A DNA stretch of 64,000 bases from Passalora sequoiae (lineage: Eukaryota; Ascomycota; Dothideomycetes; Mycosphaerellales; Mycosphaerellaceae), in assembly GCA_013248845.1 (NCBI GenBank), contig WSQC01000044.1, positions 744,001 through 808,000 of the forward strand. The letters are read 5' to 3'. Positions 32,163-42,261 of this stretch are shown in pieces; position 1 is the stretch's first letter; every line of letters begins with the position of its first letter. The notes below the pieces were generated by a model. It was not told where the DNA came from. It was given only the letters and a program-made list of their open reading frames with translations, and did not search any database. A program made the position numbers and the translations under genes.

Positions 32163-34705
32163 CACTGGTGCGATAGCCTTGATTGCTTCTTTGACGGTGG
32201 CAGACTGCTTGCGTGGTGCTTACGATATCGGCCAAGTCTCCAATCCGTCGATAATAATACTCTTGTCAGACCATTGGACCTTTGTGTATCAACTGAGGAG
32301 CTATGTCCAATGGTAGGCGCGGCGTACAACGAGCGCGTCGGACGGATATTATGAAGTAGACATTACTCGTTATCAGTAGTTGACAGTTTCAGCTGTGTAT
32401 CAAGACCTTAGCAACGCAGCGCCCATCAGAGGTACACCTCTGGCATCTTAAAACGACGTCCAAAGCCAAGTACGAATATCAAACCACAGCGCCGCCGCCA
32501 GTCCGTATTGTATCCGGGGGGCATGCTGGACGATAGACTAGGGCGAAGCAAAGTTTGTAAGTGCTTGTACCTGGTGTTGACGTCTGCGACGCAAGATCTG
32601 CGAGATCTCCCGTCCTCAGCCGAAGACTTCCGCCAGGGGTCCCATCAGATGAAGCTTCTTCGGGCGCCGAATTGGTCAGTTTACGGCTGACGCTATGCAT
32701 CATATTGCTCTCGACAAGTGGAAGTGCAATCATAGACCAGTACTAATAAAGCTTGCTAGAATCGATTGCGACGTCATATGAGCACCTCAGTCGCGACGTC
32801 TGTCAAAGAAACTACTGAGAATTATGCTGTGGGTGCTGACCTTGGTGACCGGACGGCCAAAGACCGAGGAGCTGCGACGAACTGTTTGTTGGTTGAGACT
32901 CCGGAACCTGATACTGCAACTCTATGGCCCTGCCATGTAGGCATATCCCGTTTTGTGGAACACGGAGGTGGTGTTGTGAGCAGGTTTCCACCGAGCAGGA
33001 GTGTCCTAGAAGTAACGGCCGTCGTTGATTCTCTGTTGGAATATAGCTTGCGATTCGTTCCTTACCTTTGAGCTATCAGAGCTGTATCCATGTTTGCATC
33101 TACCCGAATTGTGGTATGCGTTGGACAATTGTGTTGGAGGTCAGCTTGGTTGAGTACAGTAGTGGCTGCTGCAATACGATCAGACACTCTTGAACAAGGA
33201 AAATCTGTAGAAGAGTCATCTCATGTGCAACCAGCTGTCGCGTCCGGGCGAGACGTTATGATCCTTGTCTCCATGCTCGTAGGCAAAGAGGACGGGTCCT
33301 GGCGTGGCTTGTGAGCCGCAGCCTTGGACTTCTGTCCTGTCTCATCTGTCTCGCGTCTGACGAGGACCGCCAGTTCAGCAGAATCGGGCATCAGCACAGT
33401 CCACGGCTGGAAAAGACCAGAAAGAGGACGCTGCTACTGAAAGCTGCTATATCAGCTCGCCAGGCATGCCGATAAGACTGTCACGAGGCAATATCTGTTC
33501 ATTCGCATGTACGTAGATACGCTCAGGTACCGTCCAAAAGTACCGTCATCACCCGGAGTTGTGCCACGACGCGGTACGATTCTTGTTTCAATATCGACAC
33601 GCTGCGACACTACCGTTCTTAGCAGGTCTCGGTGGATAGCGTGAACTATCTACAATCTTGGATTTGGACGAACACAATCGTGCGATGCTGCTTCGAACCA
33701 CGTTCGACCACACAATCCTGTTATAATGCTGTTCACACCTCATAGGATAGAAGCAAGATCGTCTGCTTGGCGGTCGCTTTCAAACATTGTACGTTGCATT
33801 GTCGTACGATTTTGTCGGCATTTTTCTTATGAGTGTCTACCTCTACTATCCAAGCACTGCAGCATAATCGGAGTCTTGCGTTGACGAGATGCTAGCTCGG
33901 CTTTCTACTGGGTTCTTGGGATTGGTTGTCCGCCAAGACTACCACGATTCCGGAGCCTTCGACATGTCGTCGTTGACCAAATTAGATGCAAGATTGGCTT
34001 CGAATGGGCCACGTGGACTGTGTACGGCTTGCTCGAAGCGAATCTTGGGTGGCTCGAAGCAGTTTTCGCTGCACACTGCCCAGTCTTGGCGGACAACTCG
34101 CTACAAAGACCCAGTAGCCGCGGGTCCGTGACAGATACCGCTGCTTAGTCACCACATTCCAAATCCCATCTTCAAGTTGTATCTGACCCACAATCTGGCG
34201 GCTATGGCTTCATGGTGTAGTGGTATCATACATGCTTTGGGTATACCTACTAATCGTGGGCGTGCATGCATGTGACTCGCTTTCGATTCGCGATGTAGCC
34301 CATACCCTTTGCTGTTGTCGTGCCTCGACAATATACTGAGCCTCAGGTTGTCAGTCAATATATATCGGGCTTGCGGTCTCTTGGCAGGTTCTCCATGCCC
34401 ATGTTCCTGCTTGGTGATACTACTGAGGTATACAGCAGCGATTATGTAGTCCAAGATTACATGTGGTTCAGTCCTTTTCGTTATCATTGGAGAACAGCGA
34501 CGAAAGAGACAATGTACAGCAAAAGCTTGGCTATCGTTCGTGGTGGCTCTAGACGACAAGGGATGGCGGCAGAGAGCTTACAGAATCATAGAACCTTGGT
34601 TTGGAATGACGAGGAAGCAAACCGCGACTGGTCACGACCGTATGTGATACCCTGGTCATTGACTCGTAAATGCATACCCTGCTCTATGTGCCCAAGACTG
34701 TGCTG
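32163..34705. other. Long intergenic region with a tRNA-like fragment
   Basis: About 2.5 kb with no supported protein gene. Open frames up to ~100 codons are present (for example plus 32766-33071) but have no recognisable domain. A piece resembling the 5' half of tRNA-Pro lies near 34205-34245 and is listed separately. Confidence 0.45.
34205..34245 (+). pseudogene. tRNA-Pro(UGG)-like 5' fragment
   Basis: The string TGGTGTAGTGGTATCAT (34213-34229) looks like the D-arm and A box of fungal tRNA-Pro, and TGCTTTGGGT (34233-34242) looks like its anticodon loop with anticodon TGG. After that the similarity stops: the 3' side of the anticodon stem does not pair and there is no T-arm or B box. It is a truncated or degenerate tRNA, or a chance match. 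Confidence 0.45.
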
Positions 34706-36610
34706 CTAAACGCTCATCATGGAAGTGCTCATGCCGATGCCGTACTTCATGTCTTTCTCAGCCGGCCTCATGAAAATCGGCGATGCAGTCTTCATCAAAG
34801 GTGCTTGCTGGTTCGCCTTCTCATCACGTCCCAGGGCGGCATCAACGCCGCTCTCATAGCCCGTATCGGTGTCTGACTCCGAGACCACTGACTGCGCCGA
34901 GGACGTGACCAATGAAGGAGTAGCTGTTGAGGATGGCTGTCTGCTGACCATGTTCCAGTCTGCGATATCGTCAGGCGGGAGAGGTATCGCCGCTGCCTCT
35001 TCTACCGTTTCCGTAGCTGGGATCGGTGATCCACTCGACGGCACGACCGGCTCAGCAACACGTTCATAGAATAGCATGAAGACATCTCCTTGCTCGAGCA
35101 CATCTTCCTGGGTCATGGGAGACACATCTTCATCACTAAGTCTCCACCAACTCTCCTTCCGGACATCACCACTATTGTCGGCATCTTCCGCGGCGTTCGA
35201 GCTCGGATGCTTTCGATAACATATATAGTGTCCATTCTCATGTTGTCCATAATGCGTCACTACAGCGCTGAGCTCGTAGTATGGTGGAGCATCGCCAGCC
35301 GAGAGCATCCAAGGTTGCAGGTCCAAGATGAACGGGTATCTCACCGCAGCGTAGTTCTTGCGCTGCATACCAGTCATGGGATCGAACACACTTCTATTGA
35401 CGTGGACGACCAGGGACCGTGGTGCTCTGCCAATTATGACTTCCTTCGACTTAGTACTGTTCACGTATTGCTTCGCAGGAATCCCGCATTGCTGCTTCAC
35501 GGTCTTGTCCGAGAAATCGTCCGTGTCCAGCGCTTGCTCAATTGCTTGCAGACGCTGAGCGATTTGGCCTCGAAGCTCAGGAGGTAGCTCGAGCTGTTTG
35601 AGTTTAGCAGCGTGGTGAAGAAGTGTGCAGCTTCGGCATTCTACGCCTCCGATGTCTTCGCTTTTCGTGTACTCGTCGAGGCAATTCTCCAGGTCATAAG
35701 TGTGGCTCGAGCCGAGAGGCACAGTCAAGCAGTTGAAAGGTATCATGGAGTATCCCTCCGAAAAGCCACATCTTGTGCACGATACTCGCTGCGCAACAAG
35801 TCCTTCCAGAGGATTTCTGCATGACGATGGAGATTCCGATGAGGTATTTTGATCGCCATCTTGTCGCTTACTTTCCGCGATCGTTTCCAGTCCAGGCTTG
35901 ATCACCTTTGACGCGACCGACTTGGCGGCTTCTTTGTCCAGCTCATCCATGATCTTTGAGAAATACTCCTGCGCATCCTGCTGTTGCCAGCTACTCATGT
36001 TCTTCAGCTTGGCTGGTGTCCAAATGTGCTTTCCATTGTTCGATACGTTCCGCAGTCGCGCGATTGTCTCTTGCAGTGAAGTATTGGTCGTGCTGTCGCT
36101 GTCTGCATTGGCTGGCTCAGAAGCGCGCAACCATGATCGCAGGCTTCCCAGTGAGCTCAGGGCTTGAAGTACACTGTTCTGATAGCATGAATTATCCCAA
36201 TTCCCTAATCCTGGCGGCGCATCACTGGAAATCGGAGCGGAGGGGCCTCCTACAATGGCAGCGCTCATCCTGCGAACGATCCCACCAGCGCTTTCCCCAC
36301 TCGGTAAATTGTGTAGTATTGTGTTCCCTCCCAGACCGATCATCCTCCTCAACGCATCGCTCTTCGCAGCGTGCGCTTGCGACAGCATACCGTTCGTTGC
36401 TAGCTCTTGTCTTCGTGCCGCATCCAGCAATAGTGGCACTGGGACGAGATAGACCACGGCATTCCACAGAAGTTCATGTGGCGGCAGGGTTGAAAGGTTG
36501 AGATACTGTAGGAGAAAGTAAAGTCCATAGATGAACAGAGCTCCGTAGCCAAGTGTTGTCGATATGGAAGCGTGGGGCAGTCGTTCATGTTGGATGCGTT
36601 GATGATCCAT
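34706..36610 (-). CDS. Membrane-anchored ubiquitin-specific protease (Ubp1-like)
   Basis: Single exon, 634 residues. Ubiquitin-specific proteases remove ubiquitin from proteins. Two hydrophobic segments near residues 19-38 and 48-63 would anchor it in the ER membrane, as in yeast Ubp1. The catalytic cysteine box is GLGNWDNSCYQNSVLQAL with Cys142; the histidine box YGQHENGHYICYRK comes about 330 residues later, followed by SWWRLSDEDV and FMLFYER. CTRC and CRSC pairs fit the zinc-binding finger of the family. The C-terminal ~120 residues are low in complexity. Gene direction is divergent from Alb1 with ~277 nt between. The start ATG at 36610 precedes the membrane segments. Confidence 0.93.
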   Translation of the reverse strand: MDHQRIQHERLPHASISTTLGYGALFIYGLYFLLQYLNLSTLPPHELLWNAVVYLVPVPLLLDAARRQELATNGMLSQAHAAKSDALRRMIGLGGNTILHNLPSGESAGGIVRRMSAAIVGGPSAPISSDAPPGLGNWDNSCYQNSVLQALSSLGSLRSWLRASEPANADSDSTTNTSLQETIARLRNVSNNGKHIWTPAKLKNMSSWQQQDAQEYFSKIMDELDKEAAKSVASKVIKPGLETIAESKRQDGDQNTSSESPSSCRNPLEGLVAQRVSCTRCGFSEGYSMIPFNCLTVPLGSSHTYDLENCLDEYTKSEDIGGVECRSCTLLHHAAKLKQLELPPELRGQIAQRLQAIEQALDTDDFSDKTVKQQCGIPAKQYVNSTKSKEVIIGRAPRSLVVHVNRSVFDPMTGMQRKNYAAVRYPFILDLQPWMLSAGDAPPYYELSAVVTHYGQHENGHYICYRKHPSSNAAEDADNSGDVRKESWWRLSDEDVSPMTQEDVLEQGDVFMLFYERVAEPVVPSSGSPIPATETVEEAAAIPLPPDDIADWNMVSRQPSSTATPSLVTSSAQSVVSESDTDTGYESGVDAALGRDEKANQQAPLMKTASPIFMRPAEKDMKYGIGMSTSMMSV

Positions 36611-36887
36611 GTTCTCGGAGTTCCCTTCGTGCGTGCATCTGCATGGATAATATCTGAAATAACAGTAAACGTTGAAGAGTGTGGCAACGTTGTCGTGCTT
36701 CCGTATGCAGAAATGTCTCAGTGTAGGTTGTTGCTAGAGCAAGCAACCAGGGTTCAGCGTCATGTCGCGTGGAACCTTATTATTATTGGACCTGGAAATT
36801 CACGAAGGTCGATCTACTGGTACTTCGCGCCCAGCACTTTGTCTTAGTGTCTAGTGCAATTCATTGTGTCGGGTGCAGTCGCCGACA

Positions 36888-37519
36888 ATGGCAAAGACTC
36901 CTAAAGTCAAGAAGAGAGGTTTGCATCGTCTCCCGCATGCTTGCGGTCATATGCGATATTGACCAGCGCTGCAGAAATCTCAGTACGATCTCGCACCGCG
37001 CGCAGAGGAGCTTCTCCTCCACCCAAAGAACTAGCCGTCAAAGCAACTGTCGAGGAAACGGACTACAAGCCATGGCTGCACAACGCACACAATGCCGGCA
37101 TCTCGAAGAAGAGAAAGAGCAAGAAGCTTACACATGCGCAACGACTGCGCCAAGAACAGGCACAAGAGAAGGCTCTTGCGGTTGCGAACAAGCTAGAGAA
37201 GAAGGTGCAGGATAGCAAAAAGAGCGCTAGGAATATCCAGTCGCGAGCAGCAGATTGGGATGAGTTGAATGGCAAGCTCACGGGCGTCACAGAAGCCAAG
37301 AAGGTCGTGGAGAGGAAAGACAGCGGCAAGGATGGACAAGTGATGCATACAGAAGATGTTGTATTACCAGACCTCGAGCCGCCTGAACCCATTCACAGTG
37401 GTGAGACGTCTGGAGCTGAAGAGGACGACGTCAAAGCCGCTCCGACACCCAAGGAAGGCATACCTGCATGGGCATCGATGCATGCTGAAGCGGACGACTT
37501 AGTCGACGATGTGCAATGA
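36888..37519 (+). CDS. ALB1: Alb1-type ribosome biogenesis protein
   Basis: Two exons, 36888-36918 and 36984-37519, give 188 residues. Alb1 is a small nuclear shuttling factor that works with Arx1 in 60S subunit export. The first exon encodes MAKTPKVKKR. The second starts VRSRTARRGASPPP, then has a Lys-rich segment (KKRKSKKL), a coiled, Arg/Gln/Ala-rich helix (AQRLRQEQAQEKALA) and RAADWDELN, the family's conserved block. The C-terminal part is acidic. The donor GTTTGC is not ideal, but the join restores the family's N-terminus and the frame. Without the first exon the protein would start at a poorly conserved ATG at 36941, so I prefer the spliced model. Confidence 0.82.
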
Positions 37520-39605
37520 AAGTGCTGACACAAGCGAGAGGAGATTGATTTTGTTACTGCAGGAACGACCTGCATTGCCGCGACGGTCTAGAAGGTGGAT
37601 TTGTAGGCTGTTCGAGGGATCAGAAGACTTCGCTTCAAGGGTCATGCCGTCTTGCTGCAGCTGCCGAAACAGAGTTGCAGTCTGCTTTGAAGTGCTGCAC
37701 CCGCGACAGCATTGTGCACTCTGCCTGCCCTGCAGTTCTCGACCATATCGGTCTTATCCGACCACACTCCTGCGTCTTGTCAGACATGGCACGATATGCA
37801 GGCACGCGGCGTGAATGACATGGGATGAAACGAAAGAGTATATTCCATATGTATTACACGCGCAAAGCGTTAACTGGCCAACGACCGGGTAGAGTGGTTG
37901 TACGGCTAGAGAATGTACCGTAGATAGCGTCGATTCGGCAGATAGAATCGTTACGGGTGGTATATTCATCCGAGTCTCCGATATTCGGATTGACCAGTGG
38001 TTCTCGCGAGTCGCCACGAAGTTTTTGTCATAAAGCAGTGATTGAGGGCAACGATCTGCTGGAACAGTCTCGCTCGGAACGAATTTTTTTTTTCATGTCT
38101 GCGATCGGTGTTGGGGACATTGTTCATGGATGAGAAAACAGGGGAGGCTGTTCATATCGACGCACAACTTGATGAACAGCAGATCACCAACCCACACAGT
38201 GCAATCGCGGATAGGTGCCCTACTGTGAGGGTCGCAGTGAGCCCGCCCAGTAAGTGGCACTGACCATAATGCGCCCCTGAGTTGTGCAAGCATTGGGTGT
38301 CGTGCAGCGCGAGGTAGACGAGGAGTCCACAGCCGGGAAATTACTCATAGCCAAGACATGAGCCAGCAACGGCTGATCCGACAGACCAAGCAGCGCCCAA
38401 GGCCAATGTGGGATCAACAAGTCTGCTCTCTCTCTCTCTCTCTCCTACCTCACACATCTTGTCGTTGTCACTTCACACCTGTGCTACACATCGCGCTCGG
38501 AAAGTGTGTCAACTCCGCCAGCGACCTTACCTCCAGAGCAGCTATTGGAACTGAGTTCGGGGCGTGCAATCTCGGAAGCTTGTTTACGGGAAGCGTCTCG
38601 AAGGGCGAAAGTGCGGCATCATCGGGCTGGGATTGCAGGTGGTGACGGAAGCAAAGCATTGCTGACAGGCCTGGAGAAGACGAGGTTCTTTTTTGGCGGA
38701 CGCTGCGGATGACTACTACCCTTCCACGCGACACACTACTCAGGCAGGCAGGCATCCAGGACGAGCGGACGAGGAAGAAGAAGCATTGTGTGCACGTGAT
38801 TGAACGGCTCTTTGACGGACGGACGGTACCGGGGCTTTTCGACCGCCGAGCTGCGGCTGGAATGAACGCCTAAGGTGAGTGCCAACCATCATTTTCATTC
38901 TCTCCTGTCCCACACTGCACAGCCCGACATACCGAAGTAGACGGATATGGCTATGTCCAATGTGTAACGACATTAACCGCCAGAATTTTGGGAGACATCA
39001 TCTATTACTGCCACATCGCCGACATCGAGAGAGAAATTGGACGGGAGTGGATCGCAATCAGCAACAATTGAAGTGTGTCAGAGTGTCAGAAACTGAGGTA
39101 GCGACTGCCGTGTCGGAGGTTGCGGAAGTGTTAGCGCGCATTTGCCTTGCAGCAGCAGCAGCAGCAGGCAGGAACGATCCGGACTGCACACACAGAAAAA
39201 GCTCCAGCTTCCCAGCGACAACCCAGCAGCTGCCGCGCCTGACATCACCATTGTTTGACATCCGGTCATAATCATCATCAAATCTCGACTACATCGCCCT
39301 TGCCGAGACCTGGCCACCACCACCACCACCACCATCGTCCCATCGCCGTCCACAACCGCTCTCCTGCTTCCTGCGATATTGTGGACACAACTGCCGAAAT
39401 AGCTGCCCACCCAAACGGCAGTCCGCTCCCCTGACCAGCCACCCACTCTCGCGAACACTCTCCGCCATCAGCGCCTACACGCGCTCTCCCTCGAACCTTC
39501 ACCCACAACACAGCACCACTACCCACCGCTGCGCCCATCGCGGCGTCGGCGTCGACATTATACTCCAGAACACGACTAATCATAATATCGCGACCAACAG
39601 ACGCC
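37520..39605. other. Intergenic region and long 5' leader of LCB2
   Basis: About 2.1 kb. A (CT)n microsatellite lies near 38425-38444 and a run of ten T near 38086-38095. From about 39290 on the sequence is rich in CCA and C (including a (CCA)n run near 39313-39333), consistent with the 5' untranslated leader of LCB2. No protein gene is supported. Confidence 0.5.
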
Positions 39606-41675
39606 ATGCCTGCAATTCGCGCACTGAATCCCTTTGCCTCCTCGCCAATCGCCTCTCCTGACACCACCGTCTTGTCGGAAAAGGAACCGATCCGCAGCGA
39701 AACTACGCCAGTGAACAAGCAGCCTCGATTTACACGCCCTAAATTCTCCCTGCCTTTCTCCGGCGCCCCGAAGTCGCCAAGGTCGCAGTCGGCAATAGAG
39801 CCACCACAGCAGGCCAGGCTAGAGCCGCCGCACATCGCCAGTTTCAGACCGCCGAGTCCACAAATACCAACTTTGAGCTTACCGACGATAAACTTGACCA
39901 CCGCAACGGGTGAAAAGAGCAAGATGGAGAAGGCAGAGCCATTGACGCTCTTCTCACCGCCATCACCCGCCGAAGCGAGGCGCATAGCCAAGCAACATGC
40001 TGCCTTTGGACCATTGGGCTCGAAACAACATCTATACTCATCCAGGTTCGTGGGAGATGAATTCCCGGAACCGATCGAAGACGAGCCGCCGTACTACTAC
40101 CTCATCACCACCTACATTTCCTACCTCATACTCATCATCTTCGGCCATGTGCGAGACTTCTTCGGCAAAAGATTCAAGCCCGACCAGTACAAGCAGCTCC
40201 GAGAGCACGATGGATACGCTCCGTTGAACTCGGACTTTGACAACTTTTACATTCGGCGGCTACAACTGAGGATCAACGATTGTTTCCGGAGGCCAGTCAC
40301 TGGCGTGCCAGGTCGCTTCATCACACTCTTGGACCGAACTAGCGACGACTACAATCTGTCATTCAAGCTCACGGGGACCACCACTCAGACTCTGAACATG
40401 TCTTCGTACAATTACCTGGGATTCGCACAGTCAGAAGGTGAATGCGCAGATGCAGCCGAAGCCAGCGTCAAGAAGTACGGCATCTCTTTCAGCTCGCCGA
40501 GAGGTGATGTTGGAACTTCGGAGCTGCACGTCGATGTCGAGCGCCAGGTTGCCGAGTTTGTCGGCAAGGAAGCTGCCACGATTTATTCGATGGGTTTCGT
40601 CACCAATGCCACAATATTTCCAGCCCTCGTCGGCAGAGGCTGTCTCCTGATATCCGATGAGCTGAACCACTCCTCTATACGCTTCGGTGCTCGTCTGAGC
40701 GGTGCAGTGATCGAAATGTTCAAGCACAACGACATGACTTCACTCGAGCGCCTACTTCGAGAACGCATATCGCAAGGCCAGCCGAGAACACATCGCCCCT
40801 GGAGAAAGATCTTGGTCGCAGTCGAGGGTCTGTACAGTATGGAGGGCACAATGTGCAACTTGCCGGGTCTGATTGCCCTCAAGAAGAGGTACAAGTTCAA
40901 CTTGTATGTCGACGAGGCACACTCGATCGGTGCTCTTGGTCCTCGTGGTCGTGGTGTCTGCGACTATTTCGGTATCGACACCAGGGATGTTGACATTCTA
41001 ATGGGCACTTTTACCAAATCGTTTGGCGCCAATGGCGGTTACATCGCTGGCGACAAGTCATTGATCGACAAGATCCGCGTCAACAATGCCGGAACCATCT
41101 TCGGAGAATGTCCCACGCCTGCAGTACTAAGCCAAATCAGCTCAAGTCTTCGCATCATCGCTGGCGAGCTTGCTCCTGGTCAAGGTGAGGAACGCCTGCA
41201 GCGTCTTGCCTTCAACAGCCGTTATCTGCGACTCGGATTGAAGCGACTGGGTTTCATTGTTTACGGCCACGACGACAGTCCCATCATTCCACTGCTCCTA
41301 TACCACCCCGCCAAGATTCCAGCCTTTTCGCACGAGATGCTAAAACGCAAGATTGCCGTCGTGGTTGTCGGATACCCTGCCACACCTCTCATCTCCTCGA
41401 GAGCACGCTTCTGCGTTTCAGCTGCACACACCAAGGACGACCTCGATCGATTACTCGCGGCATGCGACCAGGCTGGTGAAACTCTGCAACTCAAGTTCAG
41501 CTCCGGTATCGCCGGCGGCCAGGAGCCCATCCCAGAAGGCCTCACCAACAAGGAAGAAGTCGAAATTCGCTCATGTCTCGAAGCCGGCGGTAGTCCCGCA
41601 ATAACACCACCGAGATGGAAGCTTTCGGATGTTGTGCGAAGAGGTGTAGAAGACGTCAAGAAGCCATTGTGCTAG
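39606..41675 (+). CDS. LCB2: Serine palmitoyltransferase catalytic subunit LCB2
   Basis: Single exon, 689 residues. With LCB1 it condenses serine and palmitoyl-CoA in the ER, the first step of sphingolipid synthesis. Seen: a ~150-residue Pro-rich N-terminal tail, a membrane segment (YYYLITTYISYLILIIFG), then the PLP fold: MSSYNYLGFAQ, SSPRGDVGTSELH, SDELNHSSIRFG, VEGLYSMEGTMCNLPG, YVDEAHSIGALG, and TFTKSFGANGGY with the Schiff-base Lys471, ending with HDDSPIIPLLLY and CVSAAHTKDDLD. All hallmark LCB2 residues are present, so I take it as the housekeeping enzyme. A minor oddity is FGECPTPAV where most LCB2 have a YAE-type segment. It lies ~25 kb from the oxoamine-synthase cluster, with unrelated core genes between. 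Confidence 0.96.
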   Translation: MPAIRALNPFASSPIASPDTTVLSEKEPIRSETTPVNKQPRFTRPKFSLPFSGAPKSPRSQSAIEPPQQARLEPPHIASFRPPSPQIPTLSLPTINLTTATGEKSKMEKAEPLTLFSPPSPAEARRIAKQHAAFGPLGSKQHLYSSRFVGDEFPEPIEDEPPYYYLITTYISYLILIIFGHVRDFFGKRFKPDQYKQLREHDGYAPLNSDFDNFYIRRLQLRINDCFRRPVTGVPGRFITLLDRTSDDYNLSFKLTGTTTQTLNMSSYNYLGFAQSEGECADAAEASVKKYGISFSSPRGDVGTSELHVDVERQVAEFVGKEAATIYSMGFVTNATIFPALVGRGCLLISDELNHSSIRFGARLSGAVIEMFKHNDMTSLERLLRERISQGQPRTHRPWRKILVAVEGLYSMEGTMCNLPGLIALKKRYKFNLYVDEAHSIGALGPRGRGVCDYFGIDTRDVDILMGTFTKSFGANGGYIAGDKSLIDKIRVNNAGTIFGECPTPAVLSQISSSLRIIAGELAPGQGEERLQRLAFNSRYLRLGLKRLGFIVYGHDDSPIIPLLLYHPAKIPAFSHEMLKRKIAVVVVGYPATPLISSRARFCVSAAHTKDDLDRLLAACDQAGETLQLKFSSGIAGGQEPIPEGLTNKEEVEIRSCLEAGGSPAITPPRWKLSDVVRRGVEDVKKPLC

Positions 41676-42261
41676 AACTCCAAGAAGCTCTCGCGAGCAG
41701 ATAAGAGCATGTTTATGATTTCCACGCGGTTCAAGCACGATGCAAGACTAGATACCCCGCCTGCTACGATTCTTTGCGAATGAAAGAGGGTCTCAACAGC
41801 ATAGGCCAGCATTACCACCACGATCGATCTGCGCTGGCCGACGGGTCCATCGAGTTTGTTAGACGGGTTCAGCGCTGTTGTAGCGACAATTTTTTGACGT
41901 CAGCGTTTCAGGCGAAAGCGTAGAGCATTGCGAGATGGGAAAAGATCACCCCTATAATTAATGTCTATAGATTCTGTTCTATCAGAGATGGAGGGGTGGC
42001 ATATTGGGAGTGTGGCAGGTAGCCGAATGAATGAAAGAACTGAAAGGATCTTGAAACAAGCTGTGCCTCGTGCTTCTTATTGGATCGCAGCCTACAATCT
42101 GATCCTTCTGATAACATTGGCGCCATTCGATTGACATAGTCGTAGGAACACATTCGTTACTCATAAGTCATTCATTATGCATGACAGCTCGAACCTCTCA
42201 ACATCCCTTCTGCCCCTTCAGTCTCACATCACTCCAGAGATCAACCCACTTTACCATCAAC
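41676..42261. other. Convergent 3' intergenic region
   Basis: About 0.6 kb between the stop of LCB2 and the stop of the low-complexity gene. No gene or distinct repeat seen. Confidence 0.55.
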
